Shown here: piece after piece, positions 32,475-42,700 of the stretch | Layout of the letters: every line of letters begins with the position of its first letter | Position numbering within the stretch: position 1 is the stretch's first letter | Source of the DNA: Candidatus Zhuqueibacterota bacterium | Lineage (GTDB): Bacteria; Zhuqueibacterota; Zhuqueibacteria; Zhuqueibacterales; Zhuqueibacteraceae | DNA length: 64,000 nt | Assembly: GCA_022616415.1 (NCBI GenBank) | Contig: JAKEEU010000280.1 | Span: forward strand, 1-64,000 | Reading direction: 5' to 3' | Notes under the pieces: model-generated | Told to the model about the DNA's origin: nothing | Databases searched by the model: none | What the model saw: only the letters and a program-made list of their open reading frames with translations | Translations under genes and position numbers: made by a program

Positions 32475-33605
32475 ATGCAACCAACCTTTGATCTCTTTTT
32501 CGTCTTATTATCTCTTTTCGGCGGTGCACAGGCCATTTTTCTCGCGGTTACGCTTCTGACTATCAAACGCGGCAATCGCATGGCCAATCGAATTTTCGCG
32601 GCTTTCTTGACGACGCTTTCAATCCCTCTGTTGACGGGAGTTGCGTACCATACAGAGTATGTTTTGAATTTTCCTCATCTGATTAAGATCGAAGCTCCGC
32701 TTATCTTTATTTTTGGGCCGTTATTTTTTCTCTACGTCAAAGCCCTGACTTCGAGAGGCTTTATTTTTGAAAAGCGCCGCCTTTTCCACTTTGTCCCATT
32801 TGCCATTTACACCGCTTATTTGCTCCCTTTTTATCTCCAAAGCAAGACAGCGAAAATCAATTATTGGACAACAACAGCGCGTCTCCACGAATTGCCATGG
32901 CAATTACACATTGAGTCGGTGTTGGGCATTTCTCATTTCCTGGTTTATATGGTTTTGACAGCCAGATTGCTCATCAACCATGCACGAACAATTAAAGAAT
33001 CTTTTGCGTCAATTGAGAAAATCAATCTGGTGTGGATAAGAAATCTGATGATTGGTCTTGGCATGATTTGGGCTTTTAGCTTCGTTATGCATGCCTTCGA
33101 AGCCCAGTGGATGATCCATATCATTGGACTCGTGGTTGTGGGCATGATCTTCTATATGGGTTTCAAAGGCCTGACCCAGCCGGAAATCTTTTCTCCGGAA
33201 GAAGAACGGCAACCGGCCCTAAAATACGCCAGGACCGCTTTGGCTCCGGATAAAGCCGGGGCCTACCTCCAGAAACTCCTGCACGTCATGGGTACGGAAA
33301 AACCTTTTACGGACAGCAATCTCTCACTCCAGAAGCTTGCCAGAAAACTGTCGATGCAAAGCCATCATCTTTCCCAGATTATCAACGAACGATTGCAGAA
33401 AAATTTTTTTGAGCTCATCAATAGCTATCGTGTAGAAGAAGCCAAAAAGCAATTGGCTGATCCTGCCAAAAGACATTTGAACATCGCTGAAATCGGATTT
33501 GAAGTTGGCTTTAATTCGCTCTCCGCCTTTTATACAGCCTTTAAAAATCATGCCAAGATGACGCCGGCGCAGTTTAGAAAACAGGCCGATGCGCTTCAGC
33601 AATGA
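32475..33605 (+). CDS. 7TM-sensor AraC-family transcriptional regulator
   Basis: Membrane-bound one-component regulator, 376 residues from MQPTFDLFFVLLSLFGGAQA. Residues 1-235 hold about seven hydrophobic helices (IKIEAPLIFIFGPLFFLYVK; IHIIGLVVVGMIFYMGFKGL). The C-terminal AraC domain has both helix-turn-helix units (SLQKLARKLSMQSHHLSQII and LNIAEIGFEVGFNSLSAFYT, then KNHAKMTPAQFRK). The sensor resembles those frequent in Bacteroidota and relatives. Ligand and targets are unknown; no obviously co-regulated gene is divergently placed. Confidence 0.9.
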   Translation: MQPTFDLFFVLLSLFGGAQAIFLAVTLLTIKRGNRMANRIFAAFLTTLSIPLLTGVAYHTEYVLNFPHLIKIEAPLIFIFGPLFFLYVKALTSRGFIFEKRRLFHFVPFAIYTAYLLPFYLQSKTAKINYWTTTARLHELPWQLHIESVLGISHFLVYMVLTARLLINHARTIKESFASIEKINLVWIRNLMIGLGMIWAFSFVMHAFEAQWMIHIIGLVVVGMIFYMGFKGLTQPEIFSPEEERQPALKYARTALAPDKAGAYLQKLLHVMGTEKPFTDSNLSLQKLARKLSMQSHHLSQIINERLQKNFFELINSYRVEEAKKQLADPAKRHLNIAEIGFEVGFNSLSAFYTAFKNHAKMTPAQFRKQADALQQ

Positions 33606-33901
33606 ATTGTGGGCTGTTCCCAACCGTTCTCCACGCATAGGCATCAACTTTAAGGTCAATGGTGGGTAAGCCCAGCCATTTGATCAAAGGATCCGCATCT
33701 TCAACCCCCTCTGTTCTGTTCCCCTACTGTTTTTCTCCGGCAGCAAATCCGTCTTTATCAGGATTTCCTACCTTATAAGTTCGTACTCCACGCTCACAAG
33801 AAAGGTAAACTTAAGAAGCGGAACTTCGTTTTTAGTGCACGAAAGCATAGGAATTCGCAAAAATTCATGAGCCGCGCAACTCAAATTCGAAGGAGGTTTT
33901 T
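33606..33901. other. gap of about 300 bases with no gene seen
   Basis: Low-complexity intergenic sequence without long inverted repeats or family-like frames. It ends in GAAGGAGG, the ribosome site of the next gene. Confidence 0.4.
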
Positions 33902-34312
33902 ATGACGCGTATCTGTCCTAACTGCCACAAAGTATTCGATCACCCCGGCAAATACTGCTCAGAACGGTGCTCTCGTGAAGTGCGCCGGCAACGGTTGCAG
34001 CTTTTGCTGGCATCTGTTGTGGGTGTCCTGGTGCTCGTCTTCGCGATTTACACCGCCCCCCGCAGCGACTTACGCCCGGAGCCGAGCCATCCTTTGTCGG
34101 CGTTTGAAATCCAAACGCTCGCCAAAGATGATTCGTGTCCGATCTGCGCCGGCAAGGGGAAGGTAGATTGTAAAATCTGCATTGACGGCAAAATCTTCTA
34201 CATGGGCACTAGCGCTGAATGCAATCGCTGCAGCGGAAGAGGGTGGATCGATTGTCCGGTTTGTAAAGCCACAGGAAAGCTTCGCGACGCTCTGGCTAAC
34301 GCCACATCATAA
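33902..34312 (+). CDS. zinc-ribbon / DnaJ-type cysteine-motif membrane protein
   Basis: A 136-residue protein. The N-terminal zinc ribbon is CPNCHKVFDHPGKYCSERC. A single membrane helix follows (LQLLLASVVGVLVLVFAIYT, about 36-56). Then come four Cys pairs of the DnaJ central-domain kind: CPICAGKGKVDCKIC and CNRCSGRGWIDCPVCKATGK. The DnaJ J-domain is absent, so a co-chaperone role is not implied; a membrane-tethered zinc or redox protein is more cautious. AAGGAGG precedes the ATG. Confidence 0.75.
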   Translation: MTRICPNCHKVFDHPGKYCSERCSREVRRQRLQLLLASVVGVLVLVFAIYTAPRSDLRPEPSHPLSAFEIQTLAKDDSCPICAGKGKVDCKICIDGKIFYMGTSAECNRCSGRGWIDCPVCKATGKLRDALANATS

Positions 34313-34385
34313 TAAACGGACGAGCTTTCGATGAGGCGAAAGCTTAGGATCGTGCAGCAGTAACATCATTTCAGTGGAGCAAACC

Positions 34386-35426
34386 ATGATAAATCAAACT
34401 ATACTTCGACGTGCCTTGAAGACAGCACAATTGCTGGAGAGGAAAGGTAAGCTAGTGTGCTCTGCCGTTTCTCTCAGTGTCTTCCTTGGGGTAACTGCCT
34501 GTAACCTGTTGAGCCCGGAAGAGCCGGGCGCGCTTGTTCCTCCCACTGCCGGCGAGGACGCGGCGCTCCCTCAGCTTCGAATAAAAGTGGCGGAAAGAGA
34601 ACGCGCGATACATCTGCAAACATTTGGCGAACCGGACCGCCCGCTGCTCATGATTTTACATGGCGGCCCAGGAGCTGACTTCCGGCTCCTTCTCCCACTA
34701 CAGGAACTGGCAGACCGATACTACGTTGTCTTATGGGATCAGCGCGGCGCTGGACTCTCTGAGCGAGTAACCAAGGAGGAGCTAACTCTCGATAGCTTCA
34801 ATGAGGAAATTTCAGCAGTCCAAGCCGCAGTCGCACCCGGGCGAAAGGTTACTCTCGTGGGACACTCATACGGCGGTCTCCTAGCGACGCGCTATGCCGC
34901 CACTTACCCGGATGCGGTAGAACAGCTCGTACTCATTGAGCCTGGTCCTATTACTCCCCGCGGCCGGCGGAACTACCACGGCGGTGAAATCGGCTTTGCC
35001 GCGGTCGAAGACTTCTTTTGGCAGAACGAGTTGCTCACCTCCAGCGACCACGCAGCGGCAGATTATAAAGCGAATAATCTACTGCCGGAAGCTTCGCGCA
35101 GTTTTACGTGCTCGGGCGAAGTGCCTTCTGAATACCCGATGTGGCGCTTCGGTGCGTTCCACCACCATGTGCTCACACACACGAATCAGGCGCCGGACGA
35201 CGACTTTAACTGGGCTGAGGATATTGTCAACTTTCAACCAGAGGTACTTGTCGTCGCGGGGACATGCGGCGCAGCCGGCGCTAACTTTCAACAAACGTAT
35301 AACCTCGAGGCGCTCCCGCGCGCCAGGTTTACAATTATCTCCGGAGCCGGGCACTTGACGCTGTTCCTTGACTATGCCGAGGAAACGCTTGCGGCCCTCC
35401 GGGCTTATCTCATAGAATATTACTGA
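34386..35426 (+). CDS. alpha/beta hydrolase (proline iminopeptidase-like), predicted lipoprotein
   Basis: A 346-residue exported hydrolase. The basic N-terminus and hydrophobic stretch end in a lipobox-like GVTAC. The oxyanion region is LHGGPGADFR, typical of prolyl iminopeptidase/epoxide-hydrolase relatives. The nucleophile elbow is VGHSYGGLL, and the late His is in SGAGHLTLF. A GTG at 34374 is in frame, but ATG 34386 fits the signal better. Likely operon with the next gene, 9 bases downstream. Substrate unknown. Confidence 0.8.
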   Translation: MINQTILRRALKTAQLLERKGKLVCSAVSLSVFLGVTACNLLSPEEPGALVPPTAGEDAALPQLRIKVAERERAIHLQTFGEPDRPLLMILHGGPGADFRLLLPLQELADRYYVVLWDQRGAGLSERVTKEELTLDSFNEEISAVQAAVAPGRKVTLVGHSYGGLLATRYAATYPDAVEQLVLIEPGPITPRGRRNYHGGEIGFAAVEDFFWQNELLTSSDHAAADYKANNLLPEASRSFTCSGEVPSEYPMWRFGAFHHHVLTHTNQAPDDDFNWAEDIVNFQPEVLVVAGTCGAAGANFQQTYNLEALPRARFTIISGAGHLTLFLDYAEETLAALRAYLIEYY

Positions 35427-35435
35427 GGTCAGATC

Positions 35436-36176
35436 ATGAAGATTTCTGTCATTACTCTCTGCGCTCAACTGCTGTCACTATTGCTTTCTGCGCACACAGT
35501 CCAAGCCCAGTCCCGACGGGTCGGGATCACACCGTTTGCCGCTTCACGCCACAGCATCATTTTGGAGGTGGCGTTAGAACCCGAACTGGTCGTGTCCCTT
35601 GACTACATCTATGGCCTCGGCGCATTGGATCGCCGCAATGGCATCAGCGTGGGCGCCGGGGTGAAGGTGCCGACCACGGTGATTTCGAACGACGCTTGGC
35701 GTCTGCATCTCTTCACCTCCACGCACTGGGGGTCGAGAGATCATTGGGGAGCGAACCTAACCGCGCTCGGATATCTCAGCCACAATCGCAACCGCGCCGG
35801 GGAAATCCACGGATTCGGGATTGAGCTTCGCGCTGCGCCTGGTTTTTACGGCTCGCGCAGGACGACGGCGTTGGACCTGGGCTGGCAAGGCACCCTGCTC
35901 TCGCACATTCGACACTCCGCTGAAACCAGGGCGACGTTCGAAGACCGCTATCCTCCCGGTGTAAATGGTCCGGCCGGCCCGAAGGACGGCTGGTATGGTT
36001 CAACCGCACACCGCTTTCGCATCGGTCTCTTAGGTGCCCATAAGCTCGCCGATCGCATGGCATTGCAAGTGGCGCTGGGCAGTCTGTTTGCACGACAAAA
36101 GCAAGGCGTCTTCCTCGGCTTCGACTTTGCCCAGATTCCTGTTTACCTCGAAACCTCACTGCGTTTCGGCTGGTGA
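35436..36176 (+). CDS. exported outer-membrane beta-barrel-like protein
   Basis: A 246-residue protein with a signal peptide (MKISVITLCAQLLSLLLSAH, cleaved near VQAQ). Alternating hydrophobic/polar strands follow (ISVGAGVKVPTTVISNDAWR; HRFRIGLLGAHKLADRMALQ), and the C-terminal strand ends in an aromatic-rich YLETSLRFGW, a barrel-assembly type ending (terminal Trp rather than Phe). Probably outer membrane. No precise family. It follows the hydrolase closely, so the two are probably co-expressed. Confidence 0.65.
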   Translation: MKISVITLCAQLLSLLLSAHTVQAQSRRVGITPFAASRHSIILEVALEPELVVSLDYIYGLGALDRRNGISVGAGVKVPTTVISNDAWRLHLFTSTHWGSRDHWGANLTALGYLSHNRNRAGEIHGFGIELRAAPGFYGSRRTTALDLGWQGTLLSHIRHSAETRATFEDRYPPGVNGPAGPKDGWYGSTAHRFRIGLLGAHKLADRMALQVALGSLFARQKQGVFLGFDFAQIPVYLETSLRFGW

Positions 36177-36368
36177 CGCACAAGTAGCGGCCTCGACGGG
36201 TACGGATTCAGAAACTTGTTTGGCAACGGCACGACTCGACATTATGTCATGCCGGCAATACGGACAGACCTGCCAATCTTTTTTGGGTGAGACGCATGAA
36301 GCCGAGAAAGATTTATAATCTCAAAAAGCAAACAAAAAATCACCAAAAATATTTTTATTCTGACTGAA

Positions 36369-36394
36369 ACTATTCTAATCGAGAATAGTATACT
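36369..36394 (+). promoter_or_regulatory. PadR operator and -10 of efflux operon C
   Basis: ACTATTCT (36369-36376), AATCG, AGAATAGT (36382-36389) form a perfect 8-base-arm palindrome, the usual shape of a PadR-family operator. A TATACT -10 (36389-36394) begins at its edge, 25 bases before the padR start. A repressor sitting here would cover the -35 to -10 spacer. No second copy was seen. Confidence 0.7.
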
Positions 36395-36419
36395 GTAGAA
36401 CAATTTTTTGGAGCCGTTA

Positions 36420-37007
36420 ATGTCAAAAAACGAAATTGCAATTCTTGGCCTGCTGGCGGAAAGTCCGATGCACGGCTATCAGATTCACCAGCAGATCAAA
36501 GAGCGGGAGATGGATTACTGGGCGAAGATCAAACTGCCTTCCATTTATAGCACTTTGACGCGCCTGGAAGAACAGGGTTTGATCACCTCCGGCAAAGAGA
36601 AAGTCGGCAACACGCCGGAGCGCACGGTTTATTCGCTTACGCCGGCGGGCCGCGACCAGCTCAGCGAAACGGTGCAGTTTTTTTTGCGCGAAGATAATCA
36701 TCCCGAATGGCTGTTCGGACTGGGCGTGGCGTTCATTTGCGGCGCGCCGCGTGAAAAGGTGCTGGAAGCGCTGCAACTTCGCCGGAAAAATCTCGAAAAA
36801 CATCAGGAGGCTTTAACGCAGGAAGCGACTAATTACAAAGACAAAATTCCATTCAATTGGTATATGTTGATCGAACATGCTTTAAAAAACATGGAACTGG
36901 AGTTGGATTGGTTGGATCGACTGGTTAATACCGTGCAAAAGGTGGAACGTTGGACGCCGGAATGGCAATGTGATGAGTGCGCAGAAAAAACCAAAGGAGA
37001 GATATAA
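36420..37007 (+). CDS. PadR-family transcriptional repressor of efflux operon C
   Basis: A 195-residue regulator: PadR winged helix at the N-terminus (NEIAILGLLAESPMHGYQIH; LPSIYSTLTRLEEQGLITSG; VYSLTPAGRDQLSE), then a helical dimerisation/effector half of the Vir_act_alpha type. It is the first gene of a same-strand set padR, outer-membrane factor, adaptor, permease. The exporter start is 5 bases after its stop. With the palindrome upstream this suggests autorepression and pump induction by a drug-like ligand. Confidence 0.92.
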   Translation: MSKNEIAILGLLAESPMHGYQIHQQIKEREMDYWAKIKLPSIYSTLTRLEEQGLITSGKEKVGNTPERTVYSLTPAGRDQLSETVQFFLREDNHPEWLFGLGVAFICGAPREKVLEALQLRRKNLEKHQEALTQEATNYKDKIPFNWYMLIEHALKNMELELDWLDRLVNTVQKVERWTPEWQCDECAEKTKGEI

Positions 37008-37011
37008 AAAT

Positions 37012-38409
37012 ATGAAGCACGTGAGATGGGTTCTGGTTACTTGTTGCTGGTTACTTGTTGCTGGCGCTGCCGCGCAGCCGGCTGGCGATGAGTCAATTGC
37101 CGCTGCACCAAACGGCAAGGTCTTGCGCCTGGAAGAAGCGCAGCAAATCGCGTTGGAGAAAAACCTGCAGCTTCAGGCGGCGCGCAAAGGCGCCCGCGCG
37201 TCGAGCTGGGGCGTGAAGAATGCATACACGCAATTTCTACCAACCGTCAATCTCAATTTCAGTTATGTTCGTCTGGACGGCGGCACCGTGGATCGCGCCA
37301 ACATTTTTACTGATGTTGGCCGTGAATTGGTCAAACAATTTGCCCCTGACGAAGATCCGAATCAAATTCGCCCCAGTGCGTGGCGGGATTCTTACGGCCC
37401 CTCGGTGAGCGTGACGCAGCCGATTTTTACCGGCGGCACCTTGCTTGCCAATGTCAACGTGGCGCAGGCGCAGGATATGACCGCGCAGGCGAATTTGGCC
37501 AGCACCGAGCAGCAGACTATTTACAACACGCAAAAAGCTTACTTCGATGTGCTGCGCGCTCAGGAGCTTCTTGCCGTTGCCAAAGAGGTTTTACAGACCG
37601 CGGATGAACATTTAAACAGCGCCCGCAAACAGGTCGAAGCCGGCCTGCGCAGCAAAACCGAAATTCTGCGTTGGGAAGTGCAGAAGGCCAATGCCGAGAG
37701 CAACGTGCTGCGCGCCGAGAATGCGTTGGCGCTGTCGCGTCCGGCGCTCAATCAAGTGCTCGGCTTGGATTTGAATACCGAATATAATGTTGAGCCGGTG
37801 GAAGACCTGCCGATGCAGGTTCCGGCGACGCTTGAAGAGCGCACTGCCGTGGCGCTGCGCAAAAATCCCGGTGTGCGCGTGGCCGAAGCTAACGTTGATT
37901 TGGCCGGCGCGCAGGTGAAAGTCGAGCGTGCACAATTTACGCCGAAGGTGAGCCTGGCTTACAACTACAATTGGGAAGCCAACAACACGCTCAAGCTCGA
38001 CAGCTATAAAACGTGGTCGCTCGGCGTCGTGGCACAATTTCCGATTTTCAACAGTTTTCGCGATTATACCAATCTCCAGAAAGCGCAGGAGACCAAAAAG
38101 CAGACGGAAGATTTGCAGCAGGATTTCGAGCGCGGCTTGCGGTTGCAGGTTTTACAAGCCTCGCAAAATCTCGAGCTGGCCGAAAAACAATTGGTCATCA
38201 CCGAAAAAGCCAGAGCGCAAGCCGAAGAAAATTTCCGCGTGATCAAGCATTCGTATGAAGTCGGCCTCGCTTCCAATCTGGATTTTCTCGATGCGCAAAA
38301 CGCGCAGAGCCAGGCGCGCTGGGACAAAGTCAACACGCGATATGATTATTTGCTGGCCAAAACCGCGCTGGCGCAGGCGATGGGCGTGTTGAGAGCCGGT
38401 AATCAGTGA
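37012..38409 (+). CDS. TolC-family outer-membrane efflux factor C
   Basis: Outer-membrane channel of system C, 465 residues, not a close relative of factors A and B. The start MKHVRWVLVTCCWLLVAGAA follows AAGGAGAG. The signal peptide is partly encoded by a 14-base tandem repeat. The fold is visible as LRLEEAQQIALEKNLQLQAA and paired coiled coils ending in SYEVGLASNLDFLDAQNAQS. Confidence 0.93.
   Translation: MKHVRWVLVTCCWLLVAGAAAQPAGDESIAAAPNGKVLRLEEAQQIALEKNLQLQAARKGARASSWGVKNAYTQFLPTVNLNFSYVRLDGGTVDRANIFTDVGRELVKQFAPDEDPNQIRPSAWRDSYGPSVSVTQPIFTGGTLLANVNVAQAQDMTAQANLASTEQQTIYNTQKAYFDVLRAQELLAVAKEVLQTADEHLNSARKQVEAGLRSKTEILRWEVQKANAESNVLRAENALALSRPALNQVLGLDLNTEYNVEPVEDLPMQVPATLEERTAVALRKNPGVRVAEANVDLAGAQVKVERAQFTPKVSLAYNYNWEANNTLKLDSYKTWSLGVVAQFPIFNSFRDYTNLQKAQETKKQTEDLQQDFERGLRLQVLQASQNLELAEKQLVITEKARAQAEENFRVIKHSYEVGLASNLDFLDAQNAQSQARWDKVNTRYDYLLAKTALAQAMGVLRAGNQ
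37033..37064 (+). repeat. tandem repeat inside the signal peptide of exporter C
   Basis: CTGGTTACTTGTTG occurs twice in a row (37033-37046, 37047-37060) with a third partial unit. It encodes LVTCCWLLV of the hydrophobic core. Units of this TGGTTACT/CCAGTAACC type also occur in tsaB and between genes. Confidence 0.6.
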
Positions 38410-38473
38410 TCAGTTTTCAGTAATCAGTTATCAGTATCAATTACTGATCACTGGTGACTGATTACTGATAACT
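38401..38473. repeat. AGTAATCAGT-type palindromic repeat between exporter C and adaptor C
   Basis: The gap consists of alternating CAGTAATCAGTTATCAGT and complementary ACTGATTACTGATAACT units. These fold back on themselves and slightly overlap the exporter stop codon region. It looks like an expanded short repeat, with no terminator T-tract. Confidence 0.7.
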
Positions 38474-38492
38474 AAAATAGAGAAAGACTAAA

Positions 38493-39584
38493 ATGAAAAC
38501 TAAACTGATTCTCATAACCACACTCGCGACCGTCGCTGTCAGTTTCGTTGCCTGGAGCCGATGGAGTTCTGAAAAGCAATCGGGCAAAGGCATCGAGAGC
38601 TTGCCGCTTTCGGTGAAAATTCAGACTATCCAGCCGGCGTCGATTTCGCAGAGTTTGATCGTTTCCGGCACGCTGGTTGGTGAAAATGAAGCTACAGTGA
38701 TTTCCGAAACCCAAGGCAAAATCGTTGCGGTGAAGGCCCAAGTCGGCGATTGGCTGGCCAAAGGGCAGGCGATCGTGCAAGTGGAAAATGATCTGAAGCT
38801 TGTGGCGCTTGAGCAGGCGAAAGCGCAGTTGATGGCGGCGCAAACGAACTATGACAAAGCGCAGAAAGATTTAAAGCGTTATGACGATTTGTTCACGCAG
38901 CAGATTGCCACGCAGAATGACATTGAGAATGCGCGGCTGGCGGCGCGCGCAGCCGAGGCTCAATTGAAAGGCGCCGAAGCCGCTTTGAAATTGGCGCAGC
39001 GCTTTTATGATGATACCGCGATCAAAGCGCCGCTGGCCGGCAGATTGGCGGATCGCTACGTGAATGAGGCTGCGATGGTCATGCCCGGTGACGAGATCGG
39101 CGTCGTGGTGGATGGCCGCAATATGAAGCTGCGCTCGAGCGTGGCGGAAAACGAAGTGTCGTTGGTGAAGATTGGCCAGCCGGTTGAGATCGTTGCCGAT
39201 GCGCTTGCGGGCGCGAAATTTTCCGGCAAAGTTTTTTCCGTGGCGCAAAAAGCCAACAGCGAGCGCACGTATCCCCTCGAGATTCTCGTGCAAAACGACA
39301 AAGGCGAATCGCTCAAGAGCGGCATGTTCGGCCGCGCCACGATTCAGGTTGCTAACGCAGATAATGCCATCGTCGTGCCGAGCGAAGCCGTGCTCTCCGA
39401 TGCGGCGCGCAACAATTATGTGTTTGTGGAAGAAAGCGGCGCGGCCAAACAAGTCGAGGTGAAGCTCGGCCTACAGCAAGACGGCAAAGTGCAAATCGTT
39501 AGCGGCCTCGCTGCCGGCGCGCGGCTCGTCGTTTCCGGCCAGCAGAGACTGGCGAACGGCACAAAAGTCTCAGTTCAAGAGTAG
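38493..39584 (+). CDS. RND periplasmic adaptor C (membrane fusion protein)
   Basis: A 363-residue adaptor of system C. An uncleaved or non-lipid N-terminal helix (KLILITTLATVAVSFVAW) anchors it. The lipoyl halves are ETQGKIVAVKAQVGDWLAKG and AIKAPLAGRLADRYV; the hairpin is LKRYDDLFTQQIATQNDIEN; the beta-barrel and membrane-proximal domains follow (IVVPSEAVLSDAARNNYVFV; GLQQDGKVQIVSGLAAGARL). Unlike adaptors A and B it has no lipobox. Confidence 0.93.
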   Translation: MKTKLILITTLATVAVSFVAWSRWSSEKQSGKGIESLPLSVKIQTIQPASISQSLIVSGTLVGENEATVISETQGKIVAVKAQVGDWLAKGQAIVQVENDLKLVALEQAKAQLMAAQTNYDKAQKDLKRYDDLFTQQIATQNDIENARLAARAAEAQLKGAEAALKLAQRFYDDTAIKAPLAGRLADRYVNEAAMVMPGDEIGVVVDGRNMKLRSSVAENEVSLVKIGQPVEIVADALAGAKFSGKVFSVAQKANSERTYPLEILVQNDKGESLKSGMFGRATIQVANADNAIVVPSEAVLSDAARNNYVFVEESGAAKQVEVKLGLQQDGKVQIVSGLAAGARLVVSGQQRLANGTKVSVQE

Positions 39585-39594
39585 AAGAATCGCA

Positions 39595-39735
39595 TGCTGG
39601 AGTGGTGGATCGTTGGAGTATTGGATTGATGGAGTATTGCAGTGCTGGATTACTGAATTGACCAGTTTTCAAACGATCCCCAAATCCATCGATCCAACAA
39701 TCCATTGATCCAGCTATCCAATAATCCAAATTAGT
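39595..39735. repeat. GGATTGATGG-type repeat between adaptor C and permease C
   Basis: Plus-strand units such as GGATCGTTGGAGTATTGGAT and GATTGATGGAGTATTGCAG are answered by complementary units (AATCCATCGATCCAACAATC; CCATTGATCCAGCTATCC) after position 39680. The whole 140-base gap can therefore form an imperfect long hairpin made of degenerate 10-base motifs. Confidence 0.65.
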
Positions 39736-39742
39736 CATATAT

Positions 39743-42700
39743 ATGAAACTCACCCAAGTTTCCATACAACGGCCGGCGTTCATCACTATGGTGTTCACGG
39801 CGTTGGCGGCGCTCGGTATCTTTGCATATATGCAGATGGGCGTCGACTTGCTGCCGAAAATGGATTGGCCGATGGTCTCGGTTGTCACGATTTACCCAGG
39901 CGCCGGCCCCAAAGAAGTGGAAACCGCCGTTTCCAAACCCATCGAAGAGGCGCTCTCCAGCCTCAACGGTTTGAAGCACGTGCGCTCATTTTCCAACGAG
40001 GGCGTTTCCGTTATTTTGGCGGAATTTTCTTTCACGACGGACGTTGAAGCCGCCACCAATGAAGTGCAGCGCAAAGTCGACGGCGTGCGCGCCGATTTGC
40101 CCAAAGAAATTTACACGCCGACAGTCGCCAAGTCCGACATCAACGACTTCCCGATCGTGCGCATCGCCATGAGCGGCAAGGACACGGACGCGCGCGCGTT
40201 GTATCAATTTGCCGACGAGCACGTTTCGCAGCGCCTCGAGCAAATTCCCGGCGTTTCGAGCGTGGAGATCGTCGGCGGCCAGAAGCGCGAGATTCGCATC
40301 GAAGTGGACAACGACCGGCTGCGCGCTTATAATCTTTCCGTCGTGCAAGTGAGCCAGGCCCTGCAGCGCGAGAACTTGGATTTCCCGACCGGCAAGATCA
40401 ACTCGCCGACGAACCAGTATATCGTCCGCGTCGCCGGCAAATTCACCACGCCGGAAGCGATGAACAACATCGTGCTGGCGGCGCACGGCGACAGCAAAGT
40501 TTATTTGCGCGACGTCGCAAGAGTGCTGGACACGTACAACGAAGACGTGACCTACACCCGACTGAACGCCGAGCCGGCCATCGGCTTGATGTTGCAACGG
40601 CAGTCCGGCGCCAACTCCGTGAAAGTGGCGGCGCTGGTGCGCGACGAGCTGGCAAAAATTGAAAAGGAGCAAAACGGCCGGATTCATTTTGAAATCGCGC
40701 AGGATATCACCCAGTTCACGCTGCACTCGGTGAACGAAGTGAAGCGCGACCTCGGCCTCGCCGTGTTGATGGTGGCGCTGGTGCTGTTCATCTTCCTGCA
40801 CAGCTTCCGCAACTCGTTCATCGTGCTGTTGTCGATCCCAACAAGTTTGATCACGACATTCATCATGATGCAGGCGTTCGGCTTCACCATCAACCTCGTC
40901 TCGCTGATGGCGCTGGCTTTGGTGATCGGCATTCTGGTGGATGACTCGATCGTCGTGCTCGAAAATATTCACCGCCATCTTGAAAGAGGCGAAGATCAAA
41001 AAAGCGCCGCGCTAAAAGGCCGCGCCGAAATCGGCTTTGCGGCCATGGCCATCACGCTCGTCGACGTCGTCGTGTTCCTGCCGATTGCCTTGATCGGCGG
41101 CATCGTTGGAAAAATTTTCAAAGAGTTCGGCCTCACTATCGTCGTCAGCACGCTGCTCTCGCTGTTTGTCTCGTTCACGCTGACGCCGATGCTGGCCTCG
41201 AAATGGTCGCGCGCCGGCTCGACGACTTTAAAATGGCGCTGGCTGCATTGGCTGATTGAAAAATTCGAAGCCTTCCAGGAAAATTTGACCGAGCGTTATC
41301 GCAAGTGGCTGGCGTGGGGTTTGGATCGCCGCAAAACAGTGGTGCTGGTAAGTTTTGGATTGTTGATCCTGAGCTTCGCGTTGGTGCCGCTCGGATTTAT
41401 CGGCACCGAATTTATGACCGAGCCTGACCGCGGCGAGTTCGCGGTAAATCTCGAAATGCCGATTGGCACGGCGCTGGACATTACCGACGGCGCAACCCAG
41501 CGCGTGGAAAATATTTTGGCGAGCATGCCGGAAGTCACGCGCTATTTGGCGACGGTCGGCAAATCCCAAAACGAATGGTCGAGCGCCAAACGGCCCAACG
41601 TCGCGCAAATTTCGGTGACGCTGCAGGACAAACGCGAGCGCAAGCGCAGCACCGCGGCAGTGATGAATGATATTTCCAAGCAAGCGACGGCGATCCCCGG
41701 CTTGATCGTGCGCATGAGCCCGATCAGCATGTTCGGCGCCGCGCAAGAGTCGCCGCTGCAAATCGAAGTGAAAGGCCCGGACCTCGAAACGCTCGCGCCG
41801 ATTGCCGACAAAGTTGCCGCGATTACCGCGCAAACGCCCGGCACGCGCGACGCCAAAAGCTCGTGGGAAGAAGGCCAGCCGGAAATTCAAATCGCCGTCG
41901 ATCGCGACCGCGCCGCGCAGCTCGGCTTGACGCTCGGCGAGATCGGCGTGGCGTTGCGCACCGCTATCGAAGGCGACATCGCGACGAAATACAAGGACGG
42001 CAACACCGAGTTCGATACCCGCGTGGTGCTCGCCAAAGCCAATCGTTCGAATCCGGCTGACGTTGAAAAAGTCACGCTGGTCAATTATCGCGGCGAGCGC
42101 ATCTTTCTGGGGCAGGCTGCCGAGGTTTATTACGGGAAGGGTCCGACGATGATCGGCCGCAAAGACCGCGAGCGCTTGATCACCGTTTCGTCAAACCTCA
42201 ACGGCTCGGTTGCGCTCGGCCAAATCACTGCGGAAATTCAAAAACGCGCTGCTGGCATCGAATTGCCGCCCGGTGTCACCATCTCGTATGCCGGCGACGT
42301 ACAGAACATGCAGGACATGTTCCGCGACATGACGATTGCCATCACCTTCGCCGCCTTGTTTGTGTATATGATCATGGTGGCGCTGTTCGAAAGCTACACG
42401 CATCCGTTCACGATCATGTTTTCGATTCCCGTCGCGCTGGTCGGCGGCCTCGGGGCTCTAGCCCTCACCGGCCAAACGCTGAACATGTTTTCGATGATCG
42501 GCATTTTGCTCTCGCTCGGCCTGGTGACGAAGAACGCGATTCTGCTCGTTGACCGCGCCAACGATCAACGCGCGAAAGGCCTTTCCGCGCGCGAAGCCAT
42601 TCTAGAAGCCGGCCCGACGCGCTTGCGGCCGATTCTCATGACCACGCTGACGATGGTGCTCGGCATGATGCCGCTGGCGCTGGCCCTCGGCGCCGGCTCG

